A stretch of DNA of 64,000 nt from Pseudomonas sp. CCC3.1 (GCF_034347405.1 NZ_CP133778.1:3720001-3784000), one strand, 5' to 3'. Positions 16,142 through 24,135 are shown, counted from the first letter of the stretch. Numbers and translations are program-made. Notes: generated from the letters alone by a model not told the origin.

Positions 16142-16169
16142 GTGGGTTTTAGGTGTCTCTACAGGCCAC

Positions 16170-16238
16170 GATGGGTTGCGCGGCAACCTCGCTTTTGAAG
16201 ATCCTTCGGCCCTTATCGCAGCCTGCGGCAGCGACTAC
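16170..16238. repeat. Partial copy of the 47437-47539 repeat
   Basis: The stretch CTTCGGCCCTTATCGCAGCC followed by TGCGGCAGCGACTAC matches the right half of the larger palindrome at 47437-47539; the left arm is degenerate. Confidence 0.7.
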
Positions 16239-16551
16239 TGATTACTCGTCTGCCTCAAGAATCCGTGACAACTCCTCCTTCTATAGACAAAAAATCGTAT
16301 ACAACTTGTCACATAACGGTGCACTTCCTGGTGCAACGCAGGATCGCTGCATCAAAAAGTAACAGCTTTTCTGAGGAGCACGCTTCTCACCCTTTCGGGT
16401 TTTTGGCCACGCATTGAATTCCATATTTTTTAACAATCATAAAAATAGATTTATTTTTCAGATAGTTAGATTAGTAAAAGCACTTCCAAAAATACGCGCA
16501 CTGATCAAGATCTTTCGGCTGGCATGAATATCGCTTTCTACCGCACGACAC

Positions 16552-16561
16552 TTGTATACAA
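16552..16561. promoter_or_regulatory. TTGTATACAA palindrome upstream of the NCS1 transporter
   Basis: A perfect 10-bp palindrome about 170 bp before the transporter start, with a related GTATACAA at 16297-16304. GT-n-AC centred palindromes are typical of GntR-family operators; the regulator is not in the window. Confidence 0.4.
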
Positions 16562-16724
16562 AACAACAAAAAACTAAGTACACATTGTTTCGTAGCCTGC
16601 TCCTTAAATGCAGGCATGCCGCGGATTTCATAACCAGTGATTCCGGCCTGTCGTGACGAAGATTTGTCGAGCACATGCTCATGAACAGTCATCACGCAGG
16701 CTTGGCGTCAGGAGCTTGCCCAGC

Positions 16725-18263
16725 ATGCGTACAAGACTCTCCAGCACTATCGCTCTGGATTTACCTTCTTCTGTTGCACCCCCTCAATCGCTGGTGGACG
16801 GTACGCCAACCACACTGGCACTCAGCCCTCGCCTGCATAACATCGATTTGGCACCGACCAAGACCGAGGGTCGACGATGGGGCCGCTACAGCATTTTTGC
16901 GTTGTGGACTAACGATGTGCACAACATCGCCAATTATTCGTTTGCCATCGGTTTGTATGCACTGGGACTTAATGGTTGGCAGATTCTGCTGTCGCTCGGG
17001 ATCGGGGCAGCGCTGGTGTTTTACTTTATGAATCTGTCCGGCTATATGGGTCAGCGAACCGGTGTGCCGTTTCCGGTGATCAGCCGCATCAGTTTCGGCA
17101 TTCATGGGGCGCAGATTCCGGCATTGATACGTGCGGTTATCGCGATTGCCTGGTTCGGGATTCAGACGTATTTGGCCTCTGTGGTCCTGCGCGTGTTGTT
17201 GATCGCAGTGCATCCCGACTTTGCGGCGTATGACCATGACTCGATTCTTGGTCTGTCGAGTCTGGGCTGGGTGAGTTTTGTGGCGATCTGGTTCGTGCAG
17301 TTGGCGATTCTGGCTTATGGCATGGAAATGGTTCGACGCTATGAAGCATTCGCCGGGCCGGTGATTCTGCTGACTGTGATCAGCCTTGCTGCGTGGATGT
17401 ACTTTCAGGCTAACGGCACGATTGCCTGGTCTAATCGCGTGCCTTTGAGCACAGCCGAAGTGTGGCGCAATGTGTTTGCTGGCGGGGCGTTGTGGCTGGC
17501 GATTTATGGCACGCTGATTCTGAATTTCAGCGACTTTTCCCGTTCTTCGCCGTGCTGCAAAACGATCAAGGTCGGCAATTTCTGGGGCTTGCCGGTGAAT
17601 ATTCTGGTGTTCGCCGGGATCACGGTGCTGTTGTGCGGCGCGCAGTTTCAAATCAACGGGCAGATTATCGAAAGCCCGACACAAATCATTGCCTCGATTC
17701 CAAATACTTTCTTTTTGGTACTGGGGTGTCTGGCGTTTCTGATTGTGACGGTGGCAGTGAACATCATGGCCAACTTCGTTGCCCCGGCCTTTGTGCTGAG
17801 CAACCTGGCGCCCAAGCACTTGACGTTCCGCCGGGCCGGGCTTATCAGCGCAACGATTGCGGTACTGATTCTGCCGTGGAATCTCTACAACAGCCCGCTG
17901 GTGATTGTGTATTTCCTGTCCGGCCTGGGCGCCCTGCTCGGCCCGTTGTACGGGGTGATCATGGTCGATTACTGGTTTGTACGAAAAGGCCAGATCGACG
18001 TGCCGGCGCTGTACAGCGAAGACCCTAATGGCGCTTATTTCTACTCACGGGGAGTCAATTTACGCGCAGTCGCGGCGTTTATTCCCGCAGCACTGATCGC
18101 AATTATTCTGGCGCTGGTGCCGGGCTTTCAGGCTGTCTCACCGTTTTCGTGGTTGATTGGTGCGGGTATCGCGGCGTTGCTGTACCTGATTTTTGCCAAG
18201 CGCCAGGCGCATTACGCCAACGTCAGCGGCGAGTCGATTGCCGTCGATAACGTGAGCCACTGA
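16725..18263 (+). CDS. NCS1-family transporter (hydantoin/allantoin/nucleobase type)
   Basis: A 512-residue inner-membrane symporter with about 12 hydrophobic spans. It shows the family N-terminal segment LHNIDLAPTKTEGRRWGRYS, the WTNDVHNIANYSFAIGLY stretch in TM1, and GVPFPVISRISFGIHGAQIP, all typical of NCS1 permeases for uracil, allantoin or hydantoins. The ATG at 16725 is preceded by AGGAG; an in-frame extension of 24 codons lacks family features. The racemase-like gene 59 bp downstream is on the same strand and probably in the same operon, pointing to a hydantoin or allantoin-like substrate. Substrate is inferred from this neighbour only. Confidence 0.85.
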   Translation: MRTRLSSTIALDLPSSVAPPQSLVDGTPTTLALSPRLHNIDLAPTKTEGRRWGRYSIFALWTNDVHNIANYSFAIGLYALGLNGWQILLSLGIGAALVFYFMNLSGYMGQRTGVPFPVISRISFGIHGAQIPALIRAVIAIAWFGIQTYLASVVLRVLLIAVHPDFAAYDHDSILGLSSLGWVSFVAIWFVQLAILAYGMEMVRRYEAFAGPVILLTVISLAAWMYFQANGTIAWSNRVPLSTAEVWRNVFAGGALWLAIYGTLILNFSDFSRSSPCCKTIKVGNFWGLPVNILVFAGITVLLCGAQFQINGQIIESPTQIIASIPNTFFLVLGCLAFLIVTVAVNIMANFVAPAFVLSNLAPKHLTFRRAGLISATIAVLILPWNLYNSPLVIVYFLSGLGALLGPLYGVIMVDYWFVRKGQIDVPALYSEDPNGAYFYSRGVNLRAVAAFIPAALIAIILALVPGFQAVSPFSWLIGAGIAALLYLIFAKRQAHYANVSGESIAVDNVSH

Positions 18264-18322
18264 TTTTCCAGCGGCCTGCCTGTGCCGGGCCGCATTTATA
18301 CCTTCTTGCTTTAGGAGCTTGC

Positions 18323-19051
18323 ATGCGAATTCTCGTGGTCAACGTCAACACCACTGACAGCATCACCCAGGCCATTGCTCGACAAGCGCAGGCCGCCGCC
18401 GCACCTGGCACCGAAATTATTGGACTCACCCCCGACTTCGGGGCTGATTCGGTTGAAGGTAATTTTGAGAGTTATTTGGCCGCTATCGCGGTGATGGACA
18501 AGGTCATGTCCTACGACCAGCCGTTCGATGCGGTGATTCAGGCCGGGTATGGCGAGCATGGGCGCGAGGGTTTGCAAGAGTTGCTCAATGTACCGGTGGT
18601 GGACATTACTGATGCGGCGGCAAGTACGGCGATGTTTTTAGGCCGCTCGTATTCGGTGGTCACCACGCTGGATCGCACCGTGCCATTGATCGAGGACCGC
18701 CTGCGCTTGTCAGGTTTATGGGATCGCTGTGCGTCGGTGCGGGCCAGTGGTCTGGCAGTGCTGGAGCTGGAAGCGTCCCCCCAGCGTGCGCTTGAGGCCA
18801 TTGTGCGTCAGGCCGAGCTGGCAGTCAGTGAGGACCGGGCCGAAGTGATTTGTTTGGGTTGCGGCGGAATGGCCGGGCTCGATGAGCAGATTCGTCAGCG
18901 TACCGGGGTGCCGGTGATTGATGGCGTCAGCGCAGCAGTGACCATCGCTGAGTCGTTGGTGCGCCTGGGGTTGTCGACGTCCAAGGTGCGCACGTATGCC
19001 ACGCCACGGCCCAAGGCGATTAGCGGCTGGGCAGCGAAATTTGCACGGTAG
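18323..19051 (+). CDS. Asp/Glu/hydantoin racemase family protein
   Basis: A 242-residue member of the aspartate/glutamate/hydantoin racemase superfamily. It starts MRILVVNVNTTDSIT, as in hydantoin and allantoin racemases, and ends with the VIDGVSAAVTIAESLVRLGL helix. The second catalytic cysteine is present in VICLGCGGMAG. At the position where the first cysteine is expected the sequence reads QAGYGEHGREG, with no cysteine, so the usual two-cysteine racemisation would be impaired. Arylmalonate decarboxylase in this superfamily also has a single cysteine, which offers another possible chemistry. It lies behind the NCS1 transporter, with a strong terminator 16 bp after its stop. Confidence 0.8.
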   Translation: MRILVVNVNTTDSITQAIARQAQAAAAPGTEIIGLTPDFGADSVEGNFESYLAAIAVMDKVMSYDQPFDAVIQAGYGEHGREGLQELLNVPVVDITDAAASTAMFLGRSYSVVTTLDRTVPLIEDRLRLSGLWDRCASVRASGLAVLELEASPQRALEAIVRQAELAVSEDRAEVICLGCGGMAGLDEQIRQRTGVPVIDGVSAAVTIAESLVRLGLSTSKVRTYATPRPKAISGWAAKFAR

Positions 19052-19066
19052 CCTGTTGTTTTCTTC

Positions 19067-19107
19067 GCAGATTGCGATCTTTTAATCATTAAAAGATCGC
19101 AATCTGC
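19067..19107 (+). terminator. Inverted repeat after the racemase gene
   Basis: GCAGATTGCGATCTTTTAA and its exact inverse (19-bp arms) flank a TCA loop. It probably ends the transporter-racemase transcript, although no U tract follows. Confidence 0.7.
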
Positions 19108-19324
19108 ACCAGCCTCTACAGGGTAATTCCCTGCCCTCCCCGCCTGGATTTTCCAGCATCGTGCATTTTGCACTACACCAAAAAGCCATCATTGCAATTT
19201 GCACTGAAAACTCCTCGTACAAACAACATAAACCATTGATTTATATGGATTTTTACACTCACCAGAATTGGCACGATGCCTGCTCTATTAACTGTATCCA
19301 CCTCACTCGACAAGGACGACTGCG

Positions 19325-19558
19325 ATGAACAGCACACTTTTACTGTTGAATGCTCTCGCCTTGGCTGTTTTGGCGGGCTTTCACTTTCAATCTGAGCCCG
19401 TCGTCGCCGAACAGAGCGTTGAGGTCGTCAGCACGTACACCAAACCCCTTAAGCCACTGCCACAACTGGCAGTCATGACTCGTGCCAACAGCGTCGCACC
19501 GGCCGAACGTACTGCCACTGCCAGCGAGAGCACTCTGGGCGATCACTGGGTCTTTTAA
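19325..19558 (+). CDS. Small protein with N-terminal membrane or signal segment
   Basis: A 77-residue protein beginning MNSTLLLLNALALAVLAGFH, a signal or anchor sequence, followed by a hydrophilic, Thr/Ala-rich tail ending LGDHWVF. AAGGACG stands before the ATG. It is followed 16 bp later by another small membrane protein gene on the same strand, suggesting a two-gene operon. I recall similar short proteins in other Pseudomonas genomes but no function. It is likely an envelope protein. Confidence 0.6.
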   Translation: MNSTLLLLNALALAVLAGFHFQSEPVVAEQSVEVVSTYTKPLKPLPQLAVMTRANSVAPAERTATASESTLGDHWVF

Positions 19559-19574
19559 AGAGAGTCTGAATTCC

Positions 19575-19751
19575 ATGCCCAAAATTGCTTTCGGTTTGCT
19601 GATGTTGGCGCTACTGAGCCTGGCCCTTGAGGTGTTCACTCAGGGCGAACTGGGTCATGCGCCGCGTGTTGCGGCAGCGTTGTTTTTCATCGGATGGCTG
19701 ATTGCCTTGGTCCTCGGCCGGCGGATCAAGTTTGACCCGCAGTTACGCTGA
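19575..19751 (+). CDS. Small two-span membrane protein
   Basis: A 58-residue protein (MPKIAFGLLMLALLSLALEV) with two hydrophobic spans (about 3-20 and 31-48) and the basic end GRRIKFDPQLR. It starts shortly after the preceding small gene and ends by overlapping the convergent phnN by nine bases. No function was recognised; its start ATG at 19575 is chosen because a longer in-frame extension overlaps the previous gene. Confidence 0.55.
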   Translation: MPKIAFGLLMLALLSLALEVFTQGELGHAPRVAAALFFIGWLIALVLGRRIKFDPQLR

Positions 19752-20327
19752 GGCTGCAACACCTGCACCGATACCCGCATCGATAAGCGCTAACAAACTT
19801 TGAACCCCTACCGACAATGCGGCCGAATTATCGAGCAGGTGCACGCCTTGTGCGCGCAGCGCGTCGACTGAATCAAGAAACAGTTCATTGCGCGCAAGCC
19901 TGGCGCTGATTTCAACCGGGGTCTCTCGGCCACGTGCCTGCAAGCGCTGCTGCAATACGTGGGTATCAACACGCAACATGATTGCCAGTAAGTCCGGGTA
20001 ACGTTCACGCGCACGCTTCAGATGCCCTCTTGAGCCGTTGACCAGCACGCTGCGCCCGGCCTTGAGCCAATCATCGAGTTGCACCTTAATGCCGTACTCC
20101 AGGCCATTCGCTTGCCAGTCCAGGGCAAAGGCACTTTGGGCCTTGAGCGACTGAAAGTCCTGTTGTGAAACACCGATGGCATCTTCACCCACCGCTTCGG
20201 CAGAGCGGGTAATGACTCGGCGCATGACCTCACACCCGCGGGCTGCCAGATATGGGCGTACCGCTTCGATCAGGCTGTCTTTGCCTGAGCCTGAAGGTCC
20301 CATCAAATAGATCAACTTGCCTGACAC
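19743..20327 (-). CDS. phnN: Ribose 1,5-bisphosphate phosphokinase PhnN
   Basis: Phosphorylates ribose 1,5-bisphosphate to PRPP, usually as part of phosphonate (C-P lyase) use. The 194-residue protein has the P-loop GPSGSGKDS a few residues from the start and resembles guanylate kinases (RRVITRSAE, NGLEYGIKVQLDDWLKAG, VNGSRGHLKRARERYP). The GTG at 20327 is preferred because GGGAG precedes it at good spacing; an in-frame ATG 17 codons upstream would add a non-family extension. No other phn genes are in the window, so this is a solitary copy, convergent with the small membrane protein gene. Confidence 0.85.
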   Translation of the reverse strand: MSGKLIYLMGPSGSGKDSLIEAVRPYLAARGCEVMRRVITRSAEAVGEDAIGVSQQDFQSLKAQSAFALDWQANGLEYGIKVQLDDWLKAGRSVLVNGSRGHLKRARERYPDLLAIMLRVDTHVLQQRLQARGRETPVEISARLARNELFLDSVDALRAQGVHLLDNSAALSVGVQSLLALIDAGIGAGVAASA

Positions 20328-20690
20328 TCTGTGGATCTCCCGGAATGCAAAAAATGAACTCACCGCAGGGGCAGCCATCAAATAAAGGGTCTGCTAATAA
20401 GCATTCAAGGCACTCAATAGTGGCCTTTACACATAACCGTTCCTTCTCGAACAGTCGATAGCCTGTAAACTACGCAGGCAAATGCACATTTTTGACAATC
20501 GATGCTGGCGTATAGCCTTTATCAGGTTCAATATTTGTCACAGAATTGACGCCAGGGAAGTGGCAGATTTGAGGCATGATGCGCGCCTCTTCGCAATTCA
20601 GGTTGAACATTTGGTCATAAGGCTGGTCTTAAACCACATCTTGCGACCAATTTCCAAGAACCGCTCCCCTGAACTAACCGGTTGACTATA
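20328..20690. other. Intergenic region upstream of phnN and amrZ
   Basis: The divergent starts of phnN and amrZ are separated by about 360 bp. Nothing coding is seen. A TATAAT sequence overlaps the amrZ ATG (20687-20692). No clear operator was found by eye. Confidence 0.5.
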
Positions 20691-21017
20691 ATGCGCCCAT
20701 TGAAACAGGCAATTTACTCAAGCCGTACGGCTGACAAGTTCGTCGTACGCCTGCCAGACGGAATGCGTGAACGCATTGCCGAAGTGGCTCGCAATCACCA
20801 TCGCAGCATGAACTCAGAAATCATTGCTCGACTGGAACAAAGCCTCATACAAGAAGGCGCGCTGGGTGAAGAACTCACCATGCGTCTGGACAGCCCTGAG
20901 CTTTCCCTGAACGAACGCGAATTGCTGCAACGCTTCCGCCAGCTCTCTCACCGCCAACAAAACGCTCTGGTTTCTCTGATTGCTCACGATGTTGAAGTAA
21001 CATCCGACGCCTCTTGA
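20691..21017 (+). CDS. amrZ: AmrZ, ribbon-helix-helix regulator of alginate and motility
   Basis: A 108-residue Arc-superfamily DNA-binding protein. The N-terminus MRPLKQAIYSSRTADKFVVR, followed by LPDGMRERIAEVARNHHRSM and NSEIIARLEQSL, matches AmrZ as I know it from P. aeruginosa: a flexible tail, the DNA-contacting beta strand (DKFVVRLP) and two helices, followed by a C-terminal tetramerisation part (LSLNERELLQRFRQL). AmrZ activates alginate and represses flagellar genes and also tunes c-di-GMP. No Shine-Dalgarno sequence precedes the ATG, which is unusual. A terminator follows directly. Confidence 0.93.
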   Translation: MRPLKQAIYSSRTADKFVVRLPDGMRERIAEVARNHHRSMNSEIIARLEQSLIQEGALGEELTMRLDSPELSLNERELLQRFRQLSHRQQNALVSLIAHDVEVTSDAS

Positions 21018-21033
21018 TTTAAACCAGGCATTG

Positions 21034-21062
21034 AAAAGCCAGCACTGCGCTGGCTTTTTTTA
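21034..21062 (+). terminator. Rho-independent terminator of amrZ
   Basis: AAGCCAGC and GCTGGCTT flank a five-base loop and are followed by a T run (TTTTTT) on the plus strand. Confidence 0.9.
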
Positions 21063-21095
21063 TGGGCGTTTTTCAGGCGCTCGGAGCGCTGATGC

Positions 21096-21134
21096 AAAAA
21101 CGGCCCGATCAAACAGATGTCTGATCAGGCCGTT
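21096..21134 (-). terminator. Rho-independent terminator of mgtE
   Basis: AACGGCC-C-GATCA pairs with TGATCA-GGCCGTT; on the minus strand the stem is followed by TTTTTG. Confidence 0.8.
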
Positions 21135-21139
21135 AGCGG

Positions 21140-22582
21140 TCAAAGCAGGAAGATGGTTGCCAGACCGAGGAAGATGAAGAACCCGCCACTGTCGGTCATG
21201 GCGGTAATCATCACACTCGCTCCCATGGCCGGATCGCGTCCCATCCGGGCCAGGGTCATGGGGATCAAAACCCCCATCAACGCGGCCAGCAGCAAGTTAA
21301 GCGTCATGGCAGCGGTCATCACCACCCCCAGCGACCAACTGCCATACAGCAAGTAAGCAACGATACCGATGACCCCACCCCACACCACGCCGTTGATCAA
21401 GGCAACCGCCAGCTCTTTGCGCATCAGGCGCGAGGTGCTTCCGGTGTTGACTTGGTCCAGCGCCATGGCGCGCACAATCATGGTGATGGTCTGGTTGCCG
21501 GAGTTGCCGCCAATCCCGGCCACAATGGGCATCAGGGCTGCGAGGGCTACCAGTTTCTCAATCGAGCCTTCAAACAGGCCGATAACCCGCGAAGCAATGA
21601 ACGCGGTGACCAGGTTGACTGCCAGCCAGGCCCAACGGTTACGCAGGGATTTCCAGACCGAGGCAAAGATGTCTTCTTCTTCGCGCAGACCCGCCATGTT
21701 GAGGACTTCGCTTTCGCTTTCCTCACGAATCAGGTCGACCATTTCGTCGATGGTCAAACGGCCGATCAGCTTGCCGTTTTTGTCGACTACCGGCGCCGAG
21801 ATCAAGTCATAACGCTCAAACGCCTGAGCCGCATCGTAGGCGTCTTCGTCCGGGTGGAAACTCACCGGATCGTTGGCCATGACATCTGCAACTTGTTTTT
21901 CAGGGTCATTGACCAGCAAGCGCTTGATCGGCAGCACGCCCTTGAGCACACCGTCGTAATCGACCACAAACAGTTTGTCGGTATGCCCGGGCAATTCTTT
22001 GAGACGACGCAGGTAACGCAAGACCACTTCAAGACTGACGTCCTCGCGGATCGTCACCATCTCAAAGTCCATCAGTGCGCCGACTTGATCCTCGTTATAG
22101 GACAACGCGGAGCGAACGCGCTCACGCTGCTGGCCATCAAGGGTCTCCATCAGCTCGTGGATGACGTCTCGCGGCAGCTCAGGGGCCAGGTCAGCAAGTT
22201 CGTCGGCGTCCATCTCCTTGGCCGCAGCCAGGAGTTCGTGATCGTCCATGTCGGCGATCAGGGTTTCACGCACGGAGTCAGACACTTCCAGCAGGATGTC
22301 GCCATCACGATCAGCCTTGACCAGCTGCCAAACCGTCAGACGGTCGTCCAGCGGTAAAGCTTCCAGAATGTAGGCAACGTCTGCGGAGTGCAGGTCTTCC
22401 AGCTTGCGCTGGAGATCAACAAGATTTTGGCGGTGAACCAGGCTCTCGACCCGGTCCTGGTGATGGCCTTCCTGACGATGAGTCAGGTCTTCGACCACAC
22501 GCTGGCGATTAAGCAGCTCAATAACTTGAGCGAGGCGGCTTTGCAGGCTGTCTTGCGTTTTCTTTACTTCAACTTCGGTCAT
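21140..22582 (-). CDS. mgtE: MgtE magnesium transporter
   Basis: A 480-residue inner-membrane Mg2+ channel. Order of parts: cytoplasmic MgtE N domain with helical repeats (LHSADVAYILEALPLDDRLT, DMDDHELLAAAKEMDADELA), a CBS-domain pair around residues 190-310 (ADVMANDPVSFHPDEDAYDA, LISAPVVDKNGKLIGRLT), then five membrane helices with the pore region MPIVAGIGGNSGNQT and the C-terminal MITAMTDSGGFFIFLGLA. Start at MTEVEVKK with GGAG upstream; a longer frame of ten codons is not family-like. It has its own terminator, and its 5' region is a 545-bp gap to the tRNA cluster. Confidence 0.95.
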   Translation of the reverse strand: MTEVEVKKTQDSLQSRLAQVIELLNRQRVVEDLTHRQEGHHQDRVESLVHRQNLVDLQRKLEDLHSADVAYILEALPLDDRLTVWQLVKADRDGDILLEVSDSVRETLIADMDDHELLAAAKEMDADELADLAPELPRDVIHELMETLDGQQRERVRSALSYNEDQVGALMDFEMVTIREDVSLEVVLRYLRRLKELPGHTDKLFVVDYDGVLKGVLPIKRLLVNDPEKQVADVMANDPVSFHPDEDAYDAAQAFERYDLISAPVVDKNGKLIGRLTIDEMVDLIREESESEVLNMAGLREEEDIFASVWKSLRNRWAWLAVNLVTAFIASRVIGLFEGSIEKLVALAALMPIVAGIGGNSGNQTITMIVRAMALDQVNTGSTSRLMRKELAVALINGVVWGGVIGIVAYLLYGSWSLGVVMTAAMTLNLLLAALMGVLIPMTLARMGRDPAMGASVMITAMTDSGGFFIFLGLATIFLL

Positions 22583-22877
22583 AGGCGAACTCCACTCCCA
22601 GCAGCAGGGCACGCCGGAAGGATCAATCAGTCAATTCATGATTGGAAAAGCGGGATGCTGAGCTACTACTGGGTAAGTCCATGGAGGGTTTCCACAAGCC
22701 CCGGCGGGGCTGACGGGCGCATCATACACGGCTTAAAAATTAATGACGCTATAAATCTTGGGCATTACAAACGCTTGCGAGACTCCGCCAACGTTTGCTG
22801 GTGACGATGAATCTGCGACGCTTTGTGACCTGAAGAGAACACACCTTTCAGGATAATCAGCGCGTCTCACTTTCTCC

Positions 22878-22954
22878 TGCGGGAGCTATCGAAGGCTGTG
22901 TTTTTTTGATTTTTTACGTCAGATCAAAAGATCGCAGCCTTCGGCAGCTCCAAC
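22878..22954. repeat. REP-like imperfect hairpin
   Basis: CGGGAGCTATCGAAGGCTG is inverted as GCAGCCTTCGGCAGCTCC around an AT-rich centre with GATCAAAAGATC. It resembles the GGAGC-type elements elsewhere in the window. Confidence 0.6.
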
Positions 22955-23092
22955 ACTAGACCGCGCCCTCCCCAGTAAATTCCTGAGCACAGTGGCTGGG
23001 TGGAGCTCAAGATAAACAGGTGATAAGTCCGGCGCATGACAAAACGTTGCTGTTGGCCTGCTCAACTCAAAATTACTCAAATTGCAGACAGC

Positions 23093-23121
23093 AAAAAGCC
23101 CGCATAAAATGCGGGCTTTTT
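23093..23121 (-). terminator. Terminator of the tRNA cluster
   Basis: AAAAAGCCCGCAT and its inverse ATGCGGGCTTTTT flank AAA. The symmetric A and T runs allow action in both directions; it lies just after the last tRNA-Arg in the minus direction. Confidence 0.9.
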
Positions 23122-23127
23122 GGTGTT

Positions 23128-23204
23128 TGGTGCACTCGACAGGATTCGAACCTGTGACCGCTCGGTTCGTAGCCGAGTACTCTATCCAGCTGAGCTACGA
23201 GTGC
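23128..23204 (-). tRNA. tRNA-Arg(ACG), copy 1
   Basis: A complete cloverleaf on the minus strand with acceptor GCACTCG/CGAGTGC, anticodon arm CTCGG CTACGAA CCGAG (anticodon ACG) and encoded CCA; 77 nt. Its sequence appears identical to the next two copies. Confidence 0.97.
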
Positions 23205-23274
23205 AAGTTGTGTTTGTTAGACCAGACCACCCTGGTTGAAGCAAAGTTAACTGCCGAAGCAACTAACTCTTAAA

Positions 23275-23351
23275 TGGTGCACTCGACAGGATTCGAACCT
23301 GTGACCGCTCGGTTCGTAGCCGAGTACTCTATCCAGCTGAGCTACGAGTGC
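23275..23351 (-). tRNA. tRNA-Arg(ACG), copy 2
   Basis: The same 77-nt sequence and anticodon ACG as copy 1, offset by 147 bp. The spacer also matches, showing a tandem duplication of gene plus spacer. Confidence 0.97.
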
Positions 23352-23422
23352 AAGTTGTGTTTGTTAGACCAGACCACCGCTGGTTGAAGCAAAGTTAACT
23401 ACCGAAGCAACTAACTCTTAAA

Positions 23423-23499
23423 TGGTGCACTCGACAGGATTCGAACCTGTGACCGCTCGGTTCGTAGCCGAGTACTCTATCCAGCTGAGCTACGAGTGC
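23423..23499 (-). tRNA. tRNA-Arg(ACG), copy 3
   Basis: The third identical copy, offset by 148 bp; its downstream spacer differs from the other by a single inserted base (CCACCGCTGG against CCACCCTGG). Confidence 0.97.
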
Positions 23500-23606
23500 A
23501 TTTGAAGCTGCGTATTATAGACCGTTGAATCTCTCTGCCAAGTGTTTTTTTCAATAAATTCAACAACTTACTGAAATGGCTAGATTCGAACGTGCTACAT
23601 GAATAA

Positions 23607-23697
23607 TGGCGGAGAAGGGGGGATTCGAACCCCCGACACCCTTTTGAGATGTACTCCCTTAGCAGGGGAGCGCCTTCGGCCACTCGGCCACCTCTCC
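23607..23697 (-). tRNA. tRNA-Ser(GCT)
   Basis: A 91-nt class II tRNA with long variable arm, acceptor GGAGAGG, anticodon loop CTGCTAA (anticodon GCT) and encoded CCA. It is first in the tRNA cluster downstream of csrA, as in other pseudomonads. Confidence 0.96.
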
Positions 23698-23758
23698 GCA
23701 ACACGGGGCGTATAATAACCAGCCTTTTCCCCGTATGCAACCAAAAACTTAAATAAAA

Positions 23759-23947
23759 TTAAAGACTTGGTTCTTCGTCCTTTTCCTTCTTGATCCGCAG
23801 GTAGATTTCCTCGCGGTGAACGGCCACTTCCTTGGGCGCATTCACGCCAATTCGCACTTGGTTTCCTTTGACGCCGAGCACGGTCACAGTAATTTCACCA
23901 TCGCCTATGATCAGGCTTTCTGCGCACCGGCGAGTCAGAATCAGCAT
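23759..23947 (-). CDS. csrA: Carbon storage regulator CsrA/RsmA
   Basis: A 62-residue RNA-binding translational regulator that binds GGA motifs in leaders and is titrated by Rsm small RNAs. The sequence MLILTRRCAESLIIGDGEIT, then VLGVKGNQVRIGVNAPKEVA and VHREEIYLRI carries the conserved beta strands, the GxxxxIGV core and the Arg of VHREEI. GAGGAG lies directly before the ATG. The gene is between lysC and tRNA-Ser. A terminator-like hairpin (23989-24043) lies only about 40 bp upstream of the start, so transcription from lysC would have to read through it. Confidence 0.97.
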   Translation of the reverse strand: MLILTRRCAESLIIGDGEITVTVLGVKGNQVRIGVNAPKEVAVHREEIYLRIKKEKDEEPSL

Positions 23948-23988
23948 ACGTTTCTCCTCACGCTTTCATTTCAGGGACAACAGTCTGC

Positions 23989-24043
23989 AAAAAAAAAGGG
24001 CTTGGGCCTACTAGCTAAACAGCTATATCGGCCCTGCGCCCTT
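23989..24043 (-). terminator. Terminator-like hairpin just upstream of csrA
   Basis: On the minus strand AAGGGC and GGGCC-type arms (24043-24030 with 24008-23996) enclose a loop that itself contains AGCT...AGCT, and the stem is followed by a run of nine T. It stands between lysC and the csrA ribosome-binding site and could attenuate csrA transcription. Confidence 0.7.
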
Positions 24044-24090
24044 AGTATTGACCAACATGACAAAAGTTAAAGTTTTCGGTCACACCAATC

Positions 24091-24123
24091 AAAAAAACAA
24101 AGGGCGCGGATCAACCGCGCCCT
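24091..24123 (-). terminator. Rho-independent terminator of lysC
   Basis: GGGCGCGG and CCGCGCCC flank a five-base loop; on the minus strand a T-rich tract (TTTGTTTTTTT) follows. It begins 13 bp after the lysC stop. Confidence 0.9.
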
Positions 24124-24135
24124 CTGGGCAAATCT

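Larger units (their letters stand above)
15931..16724. other. Intergenic region with REP elements and AT-rich upstream zone
   Basis: No gene is accepted in about 790 bp between tRNA-Arg and the NCS1 transporter. The region contains two repeats (16053-16141 and 16170-16238), an AT-rich segment at 16415-16470, and GTATAC-centred motifs at 16297-16304 and 16552-16561. A 74-codon minus-strand frame at 16471-16695 was not accepted as a gene. Confidence 0.6.
22583..23127. other. Intergenic region between mgtE and the tRNA cluster
   Basis: No gene is seen. It contains the mgtE upstream region, an imperfect hairpin at 22878-22954 and a terminator at 23093-23121. Confidence 0.6.

Noticed and set aside
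16471..16695. 74-codon minus-strand frame upstream of the NCS1 transporter
   Set aside because: It overlaps the regulatory palindrome region, has no recognisable family features and a cysteine-rich random-looking sequence.
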